Assembly: GCA_039587535.1 (NCBI GenBank)
Contig: JBDHIF010000002.1
Span: 124,001-188,000 of the forward strand
Direction: 5' to 3'
DNA: 64,000 nt
Source: JAWLHJ01 sp039587535
GTDB lineage: Bacteria; Gemmatimonadota; Gemmatimonadetes; Longimicrobiales; Gaopeijiaceae
The translations under genes were made by a program, and so were the position numbers. The notes under the pieces are model-generated. The model did no database searches, was not told the origin of the DNA, and was given only the letters and a program-made list of their open reading frames with translations. Below, one piece after another: positions 33,731 through 42,430 of the stretch; position 1 is the stretch's first letter; every line of letters starts with the position of its first letter.

Positions 33731-33817
33731 TCTTCTAGCCTTGGGGCTGGAGTCACTCGATTTCAGGCGGGTCTCCGGTATCTCTCAGACTTGCAGCCGC
33801 TCTCCGGGAAGGAATCC

Positions 33818-34999
33818 TTGAAGAACTTGTTTACCTCCGAGTCCGTCACCGAGGGACATCCGGACAAGATCGCCGATCAGATCTCGGACTCCGTGCTCGA
33901 CCATCTCTTGGCCAAGGACCCGGACTCCCGGGTTGCCTGTGAGACGCTGGTCACCACCGGGATGGCGCTCGTGGCTGGCGAGATTTCCACTCAGGTCTAC
34001 GTCCATCTGCCGGATATTGTCCGGGGCACGCTCCAGCGCATCGGATATACCAAGGCCCAGCTCGGTATCGATGCCACGACCTGCGCGGTGCTGACCAATA
34101 TCGACCAGCAGTCTCCCGATATCGCCATGGGTGTCGACACCGGCGGTGCCGGCGACCAGGGCATGATGTTCGGGTATGCCAGTGACGAGACGCCGGAGCT
34201 CATGCCGGCCAGCATCGACTTCGCGCACCGCATCACCCGACGTCTGGCACACGTGCGACGCGAGGGCGAAGTACCGTGGATCCGTCCCGATGGCAAGGCG
34301 CAGGTCACCGTGGAGTTCGACGGGGACAAGCCCGTCCGTGTCCACACCGTCGTCGTGAGCACACAGCACGACCCGGACATTCGCGACGCCGAGATTCGGG
34401 ATGCGGTGATCCACAGGGTGATCAAGCCGGTGCTGCCGAGTGACATGTTCGACGTCGACGACTGTATCCTCCACATCAATCCGACCGGTCGCTTCGTTAT
34501 CGGCGGGCCTCACGGCGACGCGGGCCTCACCGGTCGGAAGATCATCGTGGATACCTATGGCGGGGTCGGGCGGCACGGCGGTGGAGCGTTCAGCGGCAAA
34601 GATCCGTCGAAGGTCGATCGCTCTGCCGCGTATGCGGGCCGTTGGGCGGCCAAGAACGTGGTCGCCGCGGGCCTGGCGCGCCGGTGTGAGATCCAGCTGG
34701 CCTACGCGATCGGCGTGGCCCGGCCAGTCTCCGTGCGAGTTCTCACCTTCGGGACCAGCGAAGTCTCGGAGGCCGAGATCGCGAAGGCGGTGGAAGAAGT
34801 CTTCGATTTCCGACCGAGGACGATCATCGAGCGCCTCGGTCTTCTGAAGCCCATCTACACCCCGACCGCGGCCTACGGCCACTTCGGTCGGGTGCCCGAG
34901 GTCCGTGTGCCCTCCGCCGGCGGGGACGAGCCTGTCCAGTTCTTCCCTTGGGAGCTCACCAACCGGGTCGACGACCTGCGAACTGCCATCGGCGTCTGA
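33818..34999 (+). CDS. metK: S-adenosylmethionine synthetase
   Basis: The 393-residue enzyme makes SAM from methionine and ATP. It starts KNLFTSESVTEGHPDKIADQ with the active-site histidine H14, and has TGGAGDQGMMFGYA and FVIGGPHGDAGLTGRKI. I chose the TTG at 33818 because GGGAAGGA lies 5 bp upstream and the family N-terminus begins exactly there; an in-frame TTG at 33791 adds nine residues with no family match. The 87-bp upstream gap shows no SAM-riboswitch core that I can recognise. Confidence 0.95.
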   Translation: MKNLFTSESVTEGHPDKIADQISDSVLDHLLAKDPDSRVACETLVTTGMALVAGEISTQVYVHLPDIVRGTLQRIGYTKAQLGIDATTCAVLTNIDQQSPDIAMGVDTGGAGDQGMMFGYASDETPELMPASIDFAHRITRRLAHVRREGEVPWIRPDGKAQVTVEFDGDKPVRVHTVVVSTQHDPDIRDAEIRDAVIHRVIKPVLPSDMFDVDDCILHINPTGRFVIGGPHGDAGLTGRKIIVDTYGGVGRHGGGAFSGKDPSKVDRSAAYAGRWAAKNVVAAGLARRCEIQLAYAIGVARPVSVRVLTFGTSEVSEAEIAKAVEEVFDFRPRTIIERLGLLKPIYTPTAAYGHFGRVPEVRVPSAGGDEPVQFFPWELTNRVDDLRTAIGV

Positions 35000-35077
35000 G
35001 CCGGGCGTGGGGACCACCCCCCGGCGCGGCCACCGGGGTGCACCGGGATCGACCCCGCAACGGCCTTCAGCTGTGCT

Positions 35078-35119
35078 CGAAGCACCGCTCGGCTTCACGA
35101 GAACCCGGGCGGTGCTTCG
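35078..35119 (+). terminator. Long hairpin between metK and the DUF151 gene
   Basis: A 15-bp stem (35078-35092 with 35105-35119; one G-U pair, otherwise perfect) around a 12-nt loop. It lies 79 bp after metK and 69 bp before the next start. There is no T-tract on the plus strand, so it may be a weak terminator, an mRNA stabiliser or a regulatory element. Confidence 0.45.
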
Positions 35120-35187
35120 GAGTATTGGTGGGGCAAGCGGGGTCCGAGCGCCCCGATTCGTGTCTCAGGTGCGGAGGTTTGCGCCGC

Positions 35188-35724
35188 GTGTTGGTAGAGG
35201 TAAGGGTTCAGAGCCTTGCGCTCGATCGGTCGTCGAATACCCCCGTAGTCATTCTCGAAGAGCGTGACGGCGAGCGCGTGCTTCCCATTTGGATCGGGCC
35301 GGGAGAAGCGAGTGCCATCGCCATGCAGCTCGCCGAGATGGAGTTCGCCCGTCCATTGACCCATGACCTGCTCTGCTCACTCATGAAGGGCCTTGGCGGC
35401 ACCCTGGAGAAGGTGATCATCACCAGGGTCGAGAAGAGCACGTACTACGCGGAGCTCATCATGCGGCGAAACGGCGAGGTCTTCTCTTTGGACGCCCGCC
35501 CGTCCGACTCCATCGCCGTCGCTTTGCGCGTGGATGCTCGGATCTTCGCCGAGGACGAGCTGCTCGAAACGGCCTCCATCGAGGTCGCTGACGAGGAGGT
35601 CGTGGCGGACCTTCCCTTCGAGGTCCAGGAACCTGTGGTTGAGCCCGAGTCCATGGGCCCCGACGAGCTCAAGGACCACCTCCGGAAGCTGAATCCGGAG
35701 GACTTCGGCCGCTTCAAGCCTTAG
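35188..35724 (+). CDS. Bifunctional nuclease family protein (DUF151)
   Basis: The 178-residue protein matches the DUF151/BFN domain: SNTPVVILEERDGERVLPIWIGPGEASAIAMQL, PLTHDLLCSLMKGLGG and SLDARPSDSIAVALR. Some members have RNase/DNase activity and others are stress-related; the cellular role here is unknown. The acidic C-terminal 50 residues (EVADEEVVADLPFEVQEPVV and onward) are an extension beyond the domain. The GTG start follows GGAGG at a long 10-bp spacing; TTG three bases later is an alternative. Overlaps the next gene by 1 bp. Confidence 0.88.
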   Translation: MLVEVRVQSLALDRSSNTPVVILEERDGERVLPIWIGPGEASAIAMQLAEMEFARPLTHDLLCSLMKGLGGTLEKVIITRVEKSTYYAELIMRRNGEVFSLDARPSDSIAVALRVDARIFAEDELLETASIEVADEEVVADLPFEVQEPVVEPESMGPDELKDHLRKLNPEDFGRFKP

Positions 35725-36932
35725 TGGCCGCTGTCCTGGTGCCTGCCGCGCCCTCCATCGGCCCCCGGACCGTAATCGAGCTCCGGCGCGGTCTTAGCAG
35801 GCTCCGCGTGGTGACGCGTGCTGCCATCCTGTCCCTCCTGTGGCCGATCGGACTCGCGGCTCAGGAATCCGGTGTACCTCCGCTCCAGGGCCAGGCGCTA
35901 CTGGGTGATACCGTCCTGACGTCGGGCACGGTCGTGCTTCACCGAGTGACCAGCGAGGATCAGGGAGAGATCGACTCCGTGGCCGTGGGCAGGGACGGGT
36001 CGTTTTCCTTCAACCTGCCGGAGCCACCGTTGGGGGCGGCGGACCGTTTCTACTTCGCCTCGCTGCGCCATCAGGGAATCCTCTACTTCGGATCACCACT
36101 CTCGGACGTCGCACAGCTCGACTCGATTTACAGGATCCAGACGTACGACACCGCCATGGTCGCGGCGGGAGGGGCCGACATCCCCATCCAGGCCCGCAAC
36201 CTCTTCTTCGAGCCCAACGGGGAGGAGTGGCGGGTCACGGACATCTTCCAGCTGAGGAACGATTTCGGCCGCACGTTGGTGGCACCGGAGGACGGAGAGG
36301 TCTGGTCGTACCTGCTTCTCGAGGGCGCACGGGACTTCTCCTCGGGCCAAGACGGCTTCTCCCTGGACGGTACCAGCATCCGGGACGGCTCCGTGGTCGT
36401 TCGAGCCGCGATCGCTCCGGGAGAAAGGGTCTTCGTCTTCAGATACACCGTGGACGAGCTATTCGGAGAAGTGCCTACGCCCGGCCTCACCGAGGCCTTC
36501 GACCTGCTCGTGCGCGAACCGTCGCCGCGGGTAGGGGTGGAGGGCCTCGAGCTCGTGGGCCGTGTGGAAGTAGAGGAGGGGTCCACCTATCGACGGTACT
36601 CGGGAACGAGCATCGGAAGCGGTCGCGTTCGGGTGGTGGAGGCGCAACAACCCGGTGATTTGCCATTGCCGTGGATCACGGTCGTAGTGGCCCTTGCCCT
36701 GGCCGGAGTGGCCCTCTGGGTCACCCGGGACATGCGACGGCCTGTGGAGGCGGTGGCGGGACGACCGACACGAAGGGCGGGGGGGCGAGCGGCGCGCCGA
36801 CAGGTGCTGCTGTTGGAGGTCGCTCGGTTGGACGAGGCCTTCGAATCCGAGGTGGATCGGACGCCGGAGCAGAGAGCCGAGTACGAAGCAAGGCGCACCG
36901 AGCTCCTCGGTGAGCTGACGGCAGGCTCCTGA
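35724..36932 (+). CDS. Exported membrane-anchored protein of unknown function
   Basis: A 402-residue protein with an N-terminal signal sequence (AAILSLLWPIGLAAQ). A beta-rich domain follows, resembling a carboxypeptidase-regulatory/transthyretin-like fold (LTSGTVVLHRVTSEDQGEIDSV...GSFSFNLP, about 60-120). There is a long beta-rich middle, one transmembrane helix (LPWITVVVALALAGVALWVT, about 315-335) and a charged cytoplasmic tail with a coiled-coil-like end (RLDEAFESEVDRTPEQRAEYE). The arrangement suggests a periplasmic sensor or anchor. No named family was recognised. It is 1 bp from recO and overlaps DUF151, so it is probably co-transcribed. Confidence 0.75.
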   Translation: MAAVLVPAAPSIGPRTVIELRRGLSRLRVVTRAAILSLLWPIGLAAQESGVPPLQGQALLGDTVLTSGTVVLHRVTSEDQGEIDSVAVGRDGSFSFNLPEPPLGAADRFYFASLRHQGILYFGSPLSDVAQLDSIYRIQTYDTAMVAAGGADIPIQARNLFFEPNGEEWRVTDIFQLRNDFGRTLVAPEDGEVWSYLLLEGARDFSSGQDGFSLDGTSIRDGSVVVRAAIAPGERVFVFRYTVDELFGEVPTPGLTEAFDLLVREPSPRVGVEGLELVGRVEVEEGSTYRRYSGTSIGSGRVRVVEAQQPGDLPLPWITVVVALALAGVALWVTRDMRRPVEAVAGRPTRRAGGRAARRQVLLLEVARLDEAFESEVDRTPEQRAEYEARRTELLGELTAGS

Positions 36933-36933
36933 C

Positions 36934-37695
36934 GTGGCTCCGGTGGGCACCCCCGCCGTCCTTCTTCGCGGCCACGACTACGGGGACACGAGCCGGATTC
37001 TTCGCTTCTACACGAGAAACCACGGGCTCTTGAGCGTCGTCGCCCGAGGAGTGCGTGGTCGCAGCGGTAAGGGTGGGGCCGCCGTGAATAGCTTCGCGTC
37101 GGGTGAGCTCGTCGCGTACATCAAGCCGCAGGCGGACCTCCACACCATGAAAGACTTCACGGCCGCGAGATCTCGAGCCGCGTTGTCGCTGGACATCCTC
37201 CGGTTCGCCGGTGCGGCCTGCCTCGCGGAGTTGGTGCTCTCCCACGCGGAGCAGGAACCGCATCCCGAGCTCTTCGACAGGGTCGAGGCAGAGCTCGATC
37301 GGGTGGAGGGTGTGGATCGAGAGCAGGTTGCTCCCGCGATTCTCTCGGCTTTGTGGCGTGTGACGAGCGCGTTCGGCTTCGCTCCCGAGCTGGAAGCCTG
37401 CGTCCTCTGTGGGCGGCCGCTGGATGACCGACCGTTGGCCCGATTCGATTTCGACGCGGGTGGAGTGCGGTGTGAGTCCTGCGGCGCAGGTCCGGTCGGG
37501 CCGAGGGTCGGCCCCACAGCGCGGCGTCAGCTGAGGGACCTTCTCGAGGGGCGGGTGCCGGAGGACTTCGGTCATCCCAAGAGGCATCTAGCCCTGGTGT
37601 CGGACTTCATGGTCCACCACGTCGTTTCGAGGCCCCTCAAGACCCTCGCTTTCCTGGGCGACCGGCTTCCTGAGGACGCAACGACTCCGGCATGA
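36934..37695 (+). CDS. recO: DNA repair protein RecO
   Basis: A 253-residue RecO with the N-terminal OB-fold (TPAVLLRGHDYGDTSRILRFYTRNHGLLSVVARGVR) and a C4 zinc site in the C-terminal half (C156, C159, C180, C183). RecO with RecR loads RecA onto SSB-coated single-stranded DNA. GTG start, length normal. It overlaps selB by 4 bp. Confidence 0.94.
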   Translation: MAPVGTPAVLLRGHDYGDTSRILRFYTRNHGLLSVVARGVRGRSGKGGAAVNSFASGELVAYIKPQADLHTMKDFTAARSRAALSLDILRFAGAACLAELVLSHAEQEPHPELFDRVEAELDRVEGVDREQVAPAILSALWRVTSAFGFAPELEACVLCGRPLDDRPLARFDFDAGGVRCESCGAGPVGPRVGPTARRQLRDLLEGRVPEDFGHPKRHLALVSDFMVHHVVSRPLKTLAFLGDRLPEDATTPA

Positions 37696-39602
37696 GGGAG
37701 CATCGTCTGATCCTGGGCACGGCCGGTCATATCGACCACGGAAAGACAGCCCTGGTTCGCGCGCTGACCGGTGTGGACACGGACCGGTTGAAGGAAGAGA
37801 AGGCCAGGGGCATCACTATCGAGCTTGGCTTCGCTGAGCTCACCGGAGCCGAGCAGGGCCTGAGATTCGGGGTCGTAGACGTGCCCGGGCACGAGGCCTT
37901 CGTGCGGGCCATGCTCGCCGGCGCGGCGGGTATGGATGTGGTACTCCTCGTGGTCGCCGCCGACGAAGGAGTCATGCCCCAGACCCGGGAACACTTCGGC
38001 ATCGTCCGGCTCCTGGGCGTGCCTCGGTTGGTGGTCGCCTACACCAAGTCCGACCTGGTGGAGGCGGAGTGGCTGGAGCTGGTCGAGGCCGACGTCGACG
38101 CGCTCCTCGAGGGTACGGACTACGCCAACGCGCCGCGTGTGGCCACGTCGACAATGGACGGCCGGGGGTTGGACGAGCTCCGCGCCCGGCTCTTCGAAGA
38201 AGCGGAGAGCGCTCCCGAGCGAGCCGAGGCCGACTTGGCGAGGATCCCGCTCGACCGGGTCTTCACCATCCAGGGGACCGGCACTGTGGTCACAGGCACT
38301 CTGTGGAGCGGTGCATTGAAGACGGGGGAGAAGGTGCGCCTGCTCCCTCAAGATCTCGAGGCGCGGGTCCGGGCTCTGGAGGTCCACGGTCGCCCAGCCG
38401 ACGAGGCCCTGGCCGGCGAACGAACCGCGGTGGCGCTCTCCGGAAGCGGCGCCGACCGCGACCGGGTGGACCGGGGATCCGTTCTGGTATCGTCCGACGT
38501 CTGGAAGGCGAGCTCCATGCTGACTGTGTGGCTCCACGTGCTCCCGGACTCGTCCTGGAGCGTGGAGCACAACCAGCGCGTGCACGTGCACCACGGGACC
38601 GCTCAGGTGCTGGCACGAGCGGTGATCTTTGAGCATGGGGGCGCGCTACTTCCCGGAGATTCTGGCTGGATTCAGCTTCGGCTGGAAGCTCCGCTCGTTC
38701 CGAGAGGGCGCGATCGGTTGGTGCTGCGTTCCTATTCCCCGGTGACGACCATCGCCGGTGGTGTGGTCGTCGAGTCGCACGCCCCAAAGCGGAAGGCACT
38801 CGGCGCCCAGGAGCGAGCGACCCTGCGCGAGGCGCTGGAAGGCGACGATACGCAGGCCGTGGCGGCGCACCTGCTCCTCGCAGGATGGACGGGTGTGGCG
38901 CGGGACGCGCTGCCGGTGCGCGTGGGACTCACCGAGTCTCGTGTCACGGCGGCTCTGGAGTCACTGGCTGGCAGAGGGGTTCGAGTGACGGGTGAGCACG
39001 CGTTCGCTTCCGAGATCTGGGTTCAAGCCCGAGACGCGGTGCTGCGGGCCGTGCATCAAGCTCACGAGCGAGAACCCCTGCGTTTCTTGCTTCCGCTCGC
39101 CGCACTCCGATCATCCGTACCCGACTGGGCGGCCGACGGGCTCGCCGACGCCGTGCTGGCTGAGCTGGTGGAGGACGGCAGCCTGGTTCGCGAGGATGGC
39201 GGCGTGCGGGCTCCTGAGCACGAGCCCGGTCTCACGGGGGACCAAGCCGACGCCGTGGACCGACTGCGTGAGGTGTTGAACGAGGGTGGACTCGCCCCCC
39301 CGTTCGTGGAAGAACTCCCCGAGGACCTCACTGGGCGGAGCGATCTCTGGGCACTTCTGCACTGGTTGGAGCGGGAAGGAACCGTCGAGCAAGTCGCGGA
39401 CGACCTCTACGTCGCTACGACAGCCCTGCGTGACGGCCAAGCAAGGGTGCGGGAGGTCCTCGGTGGACGGGAGGGGCTCGGGCCTGCGGATTTCAGAGAG
39501 GCCCTCGACGTCACCCGAAAGCATCTGATCCCCTTGCTCAACTTCTTCGACCATCGAGGCGTCACCCTGCGCTTGGCAGACGGGCGCACGGTGCCGAAGT
39601 GA
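37692..39602 (+). CDS. selB: Selenocysteine-specific translation elongation factor SelB
   Basis: The 636-residue GTPase has the G1 motif GHIDHGKT (12-19), TGVDTDRLKEEKARGITIELGFAEL and DVPGHEAFVRAMLAG, distinguishing SelB from EF-Tu. Domains II-III follow (RVFTIQGTGTVVTGTLWSG), then a C-terminal half of winged-helix repeats (about 370-636) that in this family bind the SECIS RNA hairpin. SelB delivers Sec-tRNA to UGA codons. No selA, selC or selD lies in this window, so the rest of the system must be elsewhere if it is functional. Confidence 0.93.
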   Translation: MREHRLILGTAGHIDHGKTALVRALTGVDTDRLKEEKARGITIELGFAELTGAEQGLRFGVVDVPGHEAFVRAMLAGAAGMDVVLLVVAADEGVMPQTREHFGIVRLLGVPRLVVAYTKSDLVEAEWLELVEADVDALLEGTDYANAPRVATSTMDGRGLDELRARLFEEAESAPERAEADLARIPLDRVFTIQGTGTVVTGTLWSGALKTGEKVRLLPQDLEARVRALEVHGRPADEALAGERTAVALSGSGADRDRVDRGSVLVSSDVWKASSMLTVWLHVLPDSSWSVEHNQRVHVHHGTAQVLARAVIFEHGGALLPGDSGWIQLRLEAPLVPRGRDRLVLRSYSPVTTIAGGVVVESHAPKRKALGAQERATLREALEGDDTQAVAAHLLLAGWTGVARDALPVRVGLTESRVTAALESLAGRGVRVTGEHAFASEIWVQARDAVLRAVHQAHEREPLRFLLPLAALRSSVPDWAADGLADAVLAELVEDGSLVREDGGVRAPEHEPGLTGDQADAVDRLREVLNEGGLAPPFVEELPEDLTGRSDLWALLHWLEREGTVEQVADDLYVATTALRDGQARVREVLGGREGLGPADFREALDVTRKHLIPLLNFFDHRGVTLRLADGRTVPK

Positions 39603-39785
39603 CCGAGAAGGGAAGAACCGAGCAACCTTTCCCGCAGGCATTGCATCGAACAAGAAGAACGGATCGCTTGACCGCCCCTCTTTCCCGGGCCTACGTTGAG
39701 TAAGAACGGCGTGAGACGTCAAGGAAGGTTCACCGAATGGAGCGCGATTGACGCTTAGCTACCGCACATGAGTGCCGAGGTCCAG

Positions 39786-40232
39786 ATGAGACGCATTTTG
39801 GGCGTCTTATCCGTCCTCCTTATCTCGATCGTCACAACCGAGGCCCTTTCCGCTCAGGACGGGGCAGGCCCGCCGGCGGCCGAGCAGGGAAACGGATTCC
39901 AGCTCGAACAGAACTATCCGAACCCGTTCAACCCCGAGACGACCATACCCTTCACCCTGGGTGAGGAGTTGTTCGTCGATGGGCGTCCTCCCGTTGTGAC
40001 CGTGCGGATCTTCAATCTCCTCCAGCAGGTCGTTGCCTATCCTGTGGCGCTGGGTCATCCGTCCGGAGAGGGCCAGCAGCTTCGCCAGCTGGAGTACACG
40101 ATCCCGGGGCGCTACGAGGCCTTCTGGGACGGGCGCGACCAAGCCGGGCGACAGGTCGCGTCGGGGATCTATTTCATGCAGCTGACGGTCAACGGGCGGA
40201 GTGCGACCAAGAAGATGTACGTCCTCAAGTAG
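39786..40232 (+). CDS. Secreted protein consisting of a single FlgD/T9SS-type C-terminal module
   Basis: A 148-residue protein: signal peptide (ILGVLSVLLISIVTTEALSAQ) then one sorting-like module. The module shows FQLEQNYPNPFNPETTIPFTL, the WDGRDQAGRQVASGIYFMQL core and the TKKMYVLK end. In other proteins this module sits at the end of large secreted proteins as a type IX sorting or FlgD Ig-like domain; here there is no passenger. The ATG at 39786 fits the signal peptide best; ATG 39768 adds six residues. A 165-bp gap upstream probably carries its own promoter. Confidence 0.78.
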   Translation: MRRILGVLSVLLISIVTTEALSAQDGAGPPAAEQGNGFQLEQNYPNPFNPETTIPFTLGEELFVDGRPPVVTVRIFNLLQQVVAYPVALGHPSGEGQQLRQLEYTIPGRYEAFWDGRDQAGRQVASGIYFMQLTVNGRSATKKMYVLK

Positions 40233-40297
40233 CCCATCCGGGGACCCGCTGGGTGTCGCTTGCGCACGAGTCGCCGATGCGAAGCGTTCGGGCGCCC

Positions 40298-40654
40298 TCA
40301 GCCGAGGATGTAGAGAAACCTACCGCAGCTCTCGCAGCTCTGGAGGGCTGAATTCGGCTCTCGCTCCCCCGCCGTGGCGGTGGGAATGGAGACGTAGCAG
40401 CCGAAGCACGTCCCGTCGACGACGGGTACCACCGCGCGGTCCGCGCGCTCGGCGAGTGCCTTGAAGCGTCCGCGCGTGTCGGCCCTGAGCCCTCCCATGA
40501 GCTCGGTGGCCTTGTTCCGGAGGGCGGTCACGGCCTGATCGGGGTCGACGCCGAAGTGTGTCTCCTCCAGGTCACCGAGCTCGCCACGCTCGATTTCCCG
40601 CGCCTTGGATTTCAGGTCCTGGATCTCGAGCATCACGAGGAGTTGTTCGTTCAC
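40298..40654 (-). CDS. Small C4 zinc-ribbon protein
   Basis: A 118-residue protein with a predicted helical N-terminal 75 residues (LVMLEIQDLKSKAREIERGELGDLEE) and a C-terminal zinc ribbon (C83, C86, C107, C110). This coiled coil plus C4 ribbon resembles a short form of the CT398/DUF164-type nucleic-acid-binding family. The exact function is unknown. The GTG start overlaps the ptsN stop, so the two are translationally coupled. Confidence 0.75.
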   Translation of the reverse strand: MNEQLLVMLEIQDLKSKAREIERGELGDLEETHFGVDPDQAVTALRNKATELMGGLRADTRGRFKALAERADRAVVPVVDGTCFGCYVSIPTATAGEREPNSALQSCESCGRFLYILG

Positions 40655-41103
40655 TTGGACTTCTTGTCCAGCAAGTCAAGGAAGGCCTCTGGGGTGTCCA
40701 GACCCATGAGCAGGTCGGGTACCTCGGGGTCTTTGGCGAACTGCGCGATCTTCCCGAGGACGGGCAGGTACTGGTTGGAGACTTCCAGCGGCGGCGCGAC
40801 GATGAGGAAGAAGTTGTAGACCGGACCGCCGTCTATGGCGTTGAAGTCCATTCCGCCCGGCTTCCGCCCATACGCGAGCCGGAGGCGGTTGGCCACCAGG
40901 GAGCGGCAGTGAGGGATAGCGATTCCCTTCCCGATCCCTGTAGAGCCCAGGTTCTCCCGTCTCTTGACCGTCTTGAAGAGAATGGCCTCGGACTTGTCGT
41001 CGAGGTCCAGCAGGGAGATCAACTCTTTGAGGAGATCGTCTTTCGTCTCCGACTCGAGTTGGAGCTTCACGGAGTCGACCGTGAACAGCTCGGTGAGCCG
41101 CAT
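40651..41103 (-). CDS. ptsN: PTS EIIA(Ntr)/fructose-family regulator PtsN-like
   Basis: A 150-residue EIIA of the fructose/nitrogen class: LFTVDSVKLQLESETKDDLLKELISLL and the phosphorylated histidine H65 in GIGKGIAIPHCRS. It has no fused HPr or permease domains, so a regulatory role (as PtsN) is more likely than transport. It could receive phosphate from the EI/HPr encoded 9 kb upstream. The start is the ATG at 41103 behind GGAGG; an upstream open stretch in frame is not family-like. Confidence 0.88.
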   Translation of the reverse strand: MRLTELFTVDSVKLQLESETKDDLLKELISLLDLDDKSEAILFKTVKRRENLGSTGIGKGIAIPHCRSLVANRLRLAYGRKPGGMDFNAIDGGPVYNFFLIVAPPLEVSNQYLPVLGKIAQFAKDPEVPDLLMGLDTPEAFLDLLDKKSK

Positions 41104-41235
41104 ATATGTCCTCCGAACAGCGATTCGGGTCCCGGTTGCTTTACCATGTGCACAATAGGGAATCCGGGAGGGTCCGTCGATCCCCCGTCGGGGGCGCGAC
41201 TTCATCCTCGGCGCCCCCAGCCCTAGCTTTGAAAC

Positions 41236-42234
41236 ATGCCCATGAACGTCTTTGAGCTCTTGGCTGGAACGCGTACCCCCCTCTACCTGGCTCCCCAGGC
41301 GGGGGTGAGCGAATCCCCCTTTCGCCGGCTATGCCGGCGCTTCGGGGCTGATGTGGTCGTGTCCGAGTTCGTGAGCGCGGCCGGAATCATGATGGGGTCG
41401 GTGCGCTCCCGGGACTACCTGCGCTTCGACGATGCCGAGCGCCCGATCGGAATCCAGATCTTCGGCGCCGATCCTGCGATGATGGCGGACGCCGCGGCGC
41501 TGGTCGGGGAGATCTATGGGCCGGACTACATCGACATCAACTTCGGATGTCCCGTGAAGAAGGTCGTGAAGCGGAACGGTGGGTCAGGGTGTCTACGTGA
41601 TCTCGATCTGGTGGACCGGATCGTACGAGCCGTAGACGACGCGACGCCGCTGCCCGTGACCGTGAAGATCCGATCCGGCTTCGACGAGAAGACGCGCGAT
41701 CCCGTGGGCATCGCTCTGCGCTGTGAGCAAGCCGGCGCTCGGGCGCTTTGCCTTCACCCGCGGACCCGGGCTGAAATGTACTCGGGCCACGCCCGTTGGT
41801 CCGAGATCGGAGATGTGGTTCAGGCGTTGGAGATCCCGGTCATCGGGAACGGCGATATCGTGACGGGTCAGGATGCTCGACGCATGAGAGATGAGACCGG
41901 GTGCGCCGGGATCATGATCGCCAGAGGTTCCCACGGCGACCCGTGGATCTTCACCCAGGCCCGTGCGGCGTTGGACGGGCTTCCGGTGCCTCCCGAGCCG
42001 GACGTCCGGGAGCGATTCGAGATCTGCCTCGAGCACGCCCGCAACGCCATCGCGTTCGAGCGGAATCCTGAGCGAGCCATCATCGATTTTCGAAAGCACC
42101 TCGGCTGGTACACCAAGGGCCTGCCCAACGGCCGGAAACTCCGCACCGAGCTGTTTCAGTCCGAAACGCTGGAAGAGGTGGAGCGCCTTCTGCTGGAGTA
42201 TCTCACGGCGCGGCAGGAGGCGGTGCTGGCGTAA
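41236..42234 (+). CDS. dusB: tRNA-dihydrouridine synthase (DusB-like)
   Basis: The 332-residue FMN enzyme reduces uridine to dihydrouridine in tRNA D-loops. It has TPLYLAPQAGVSESPFRRLC, DYIDINFGCPVKKVVKRNGGSGCLRD with the catalytic cysteine C119, LCLHPRTRAEMYSGHA and IPVIGNGDIVTG. Length and motif spacing fit DusB. The start is ATG 41236 (a second ATG is two codons later). It is divergent from ptsN across a 132-bp gap that must hold both promoters. Confidence 0.93.
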   Translation: MPMNVFELLAGTRTPLYLAPQAGVSESPFRRLCRRFGADVVVSEFVSAAGIMMGSVRSRDYLRFDDAERPIGIQIFGADPAMMADAAALVGEIYGPDYIDINFGCPVKKVVKRNGGSGCLRDLDLVDRIVRAVDDATPLPVTVKIRSGFDEKTRDPVGIALRCEQAGARALCLHPRTRAEMYSGHARWSEIGDVVQALEIPVIGNGDIVTGQDARRMRDETGCAGIMIARGSHGDPWIFTQARAALDGLPVPPEPDVRERFEICLEHARNAIAFERNPERAIIDFRKHLGWYTKGLPNGRKLRTELFQSETLEEVERLLLEYLTARQEAVLA

Positions 42235-42430
42235 GTCGTCGGTGGGTCGATACCGGACCTCAACGCCGTCGGCAGGACCTGTATCTTTCCCCGGCGACCT
42301 CCGGGGGCTCCTTCGACGAGTGACGAGTCGACGCCACGGGTGGACCATCGGCCGCCGTTCCGTGTAAGATGTTCCGGAAGACGCTGTTTGAAATCTTCAC
42401 CCGCCGGCCGTGCGCGGTCGAGCGACACAC

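Noticed and set aside
33731..33817. SAM riboswitch upstream of metK.
   Set aside because: The 87-bp leader is short and shows none of the conserved cores of the SAM-I, SAM-II or SAH classes that I can recognise.
39603..39767. tRNA-Sec (selC) beside selB.
   Set aside because: No extended acceptor stem, T-loop or long variable arm is visible in the gap after selB.
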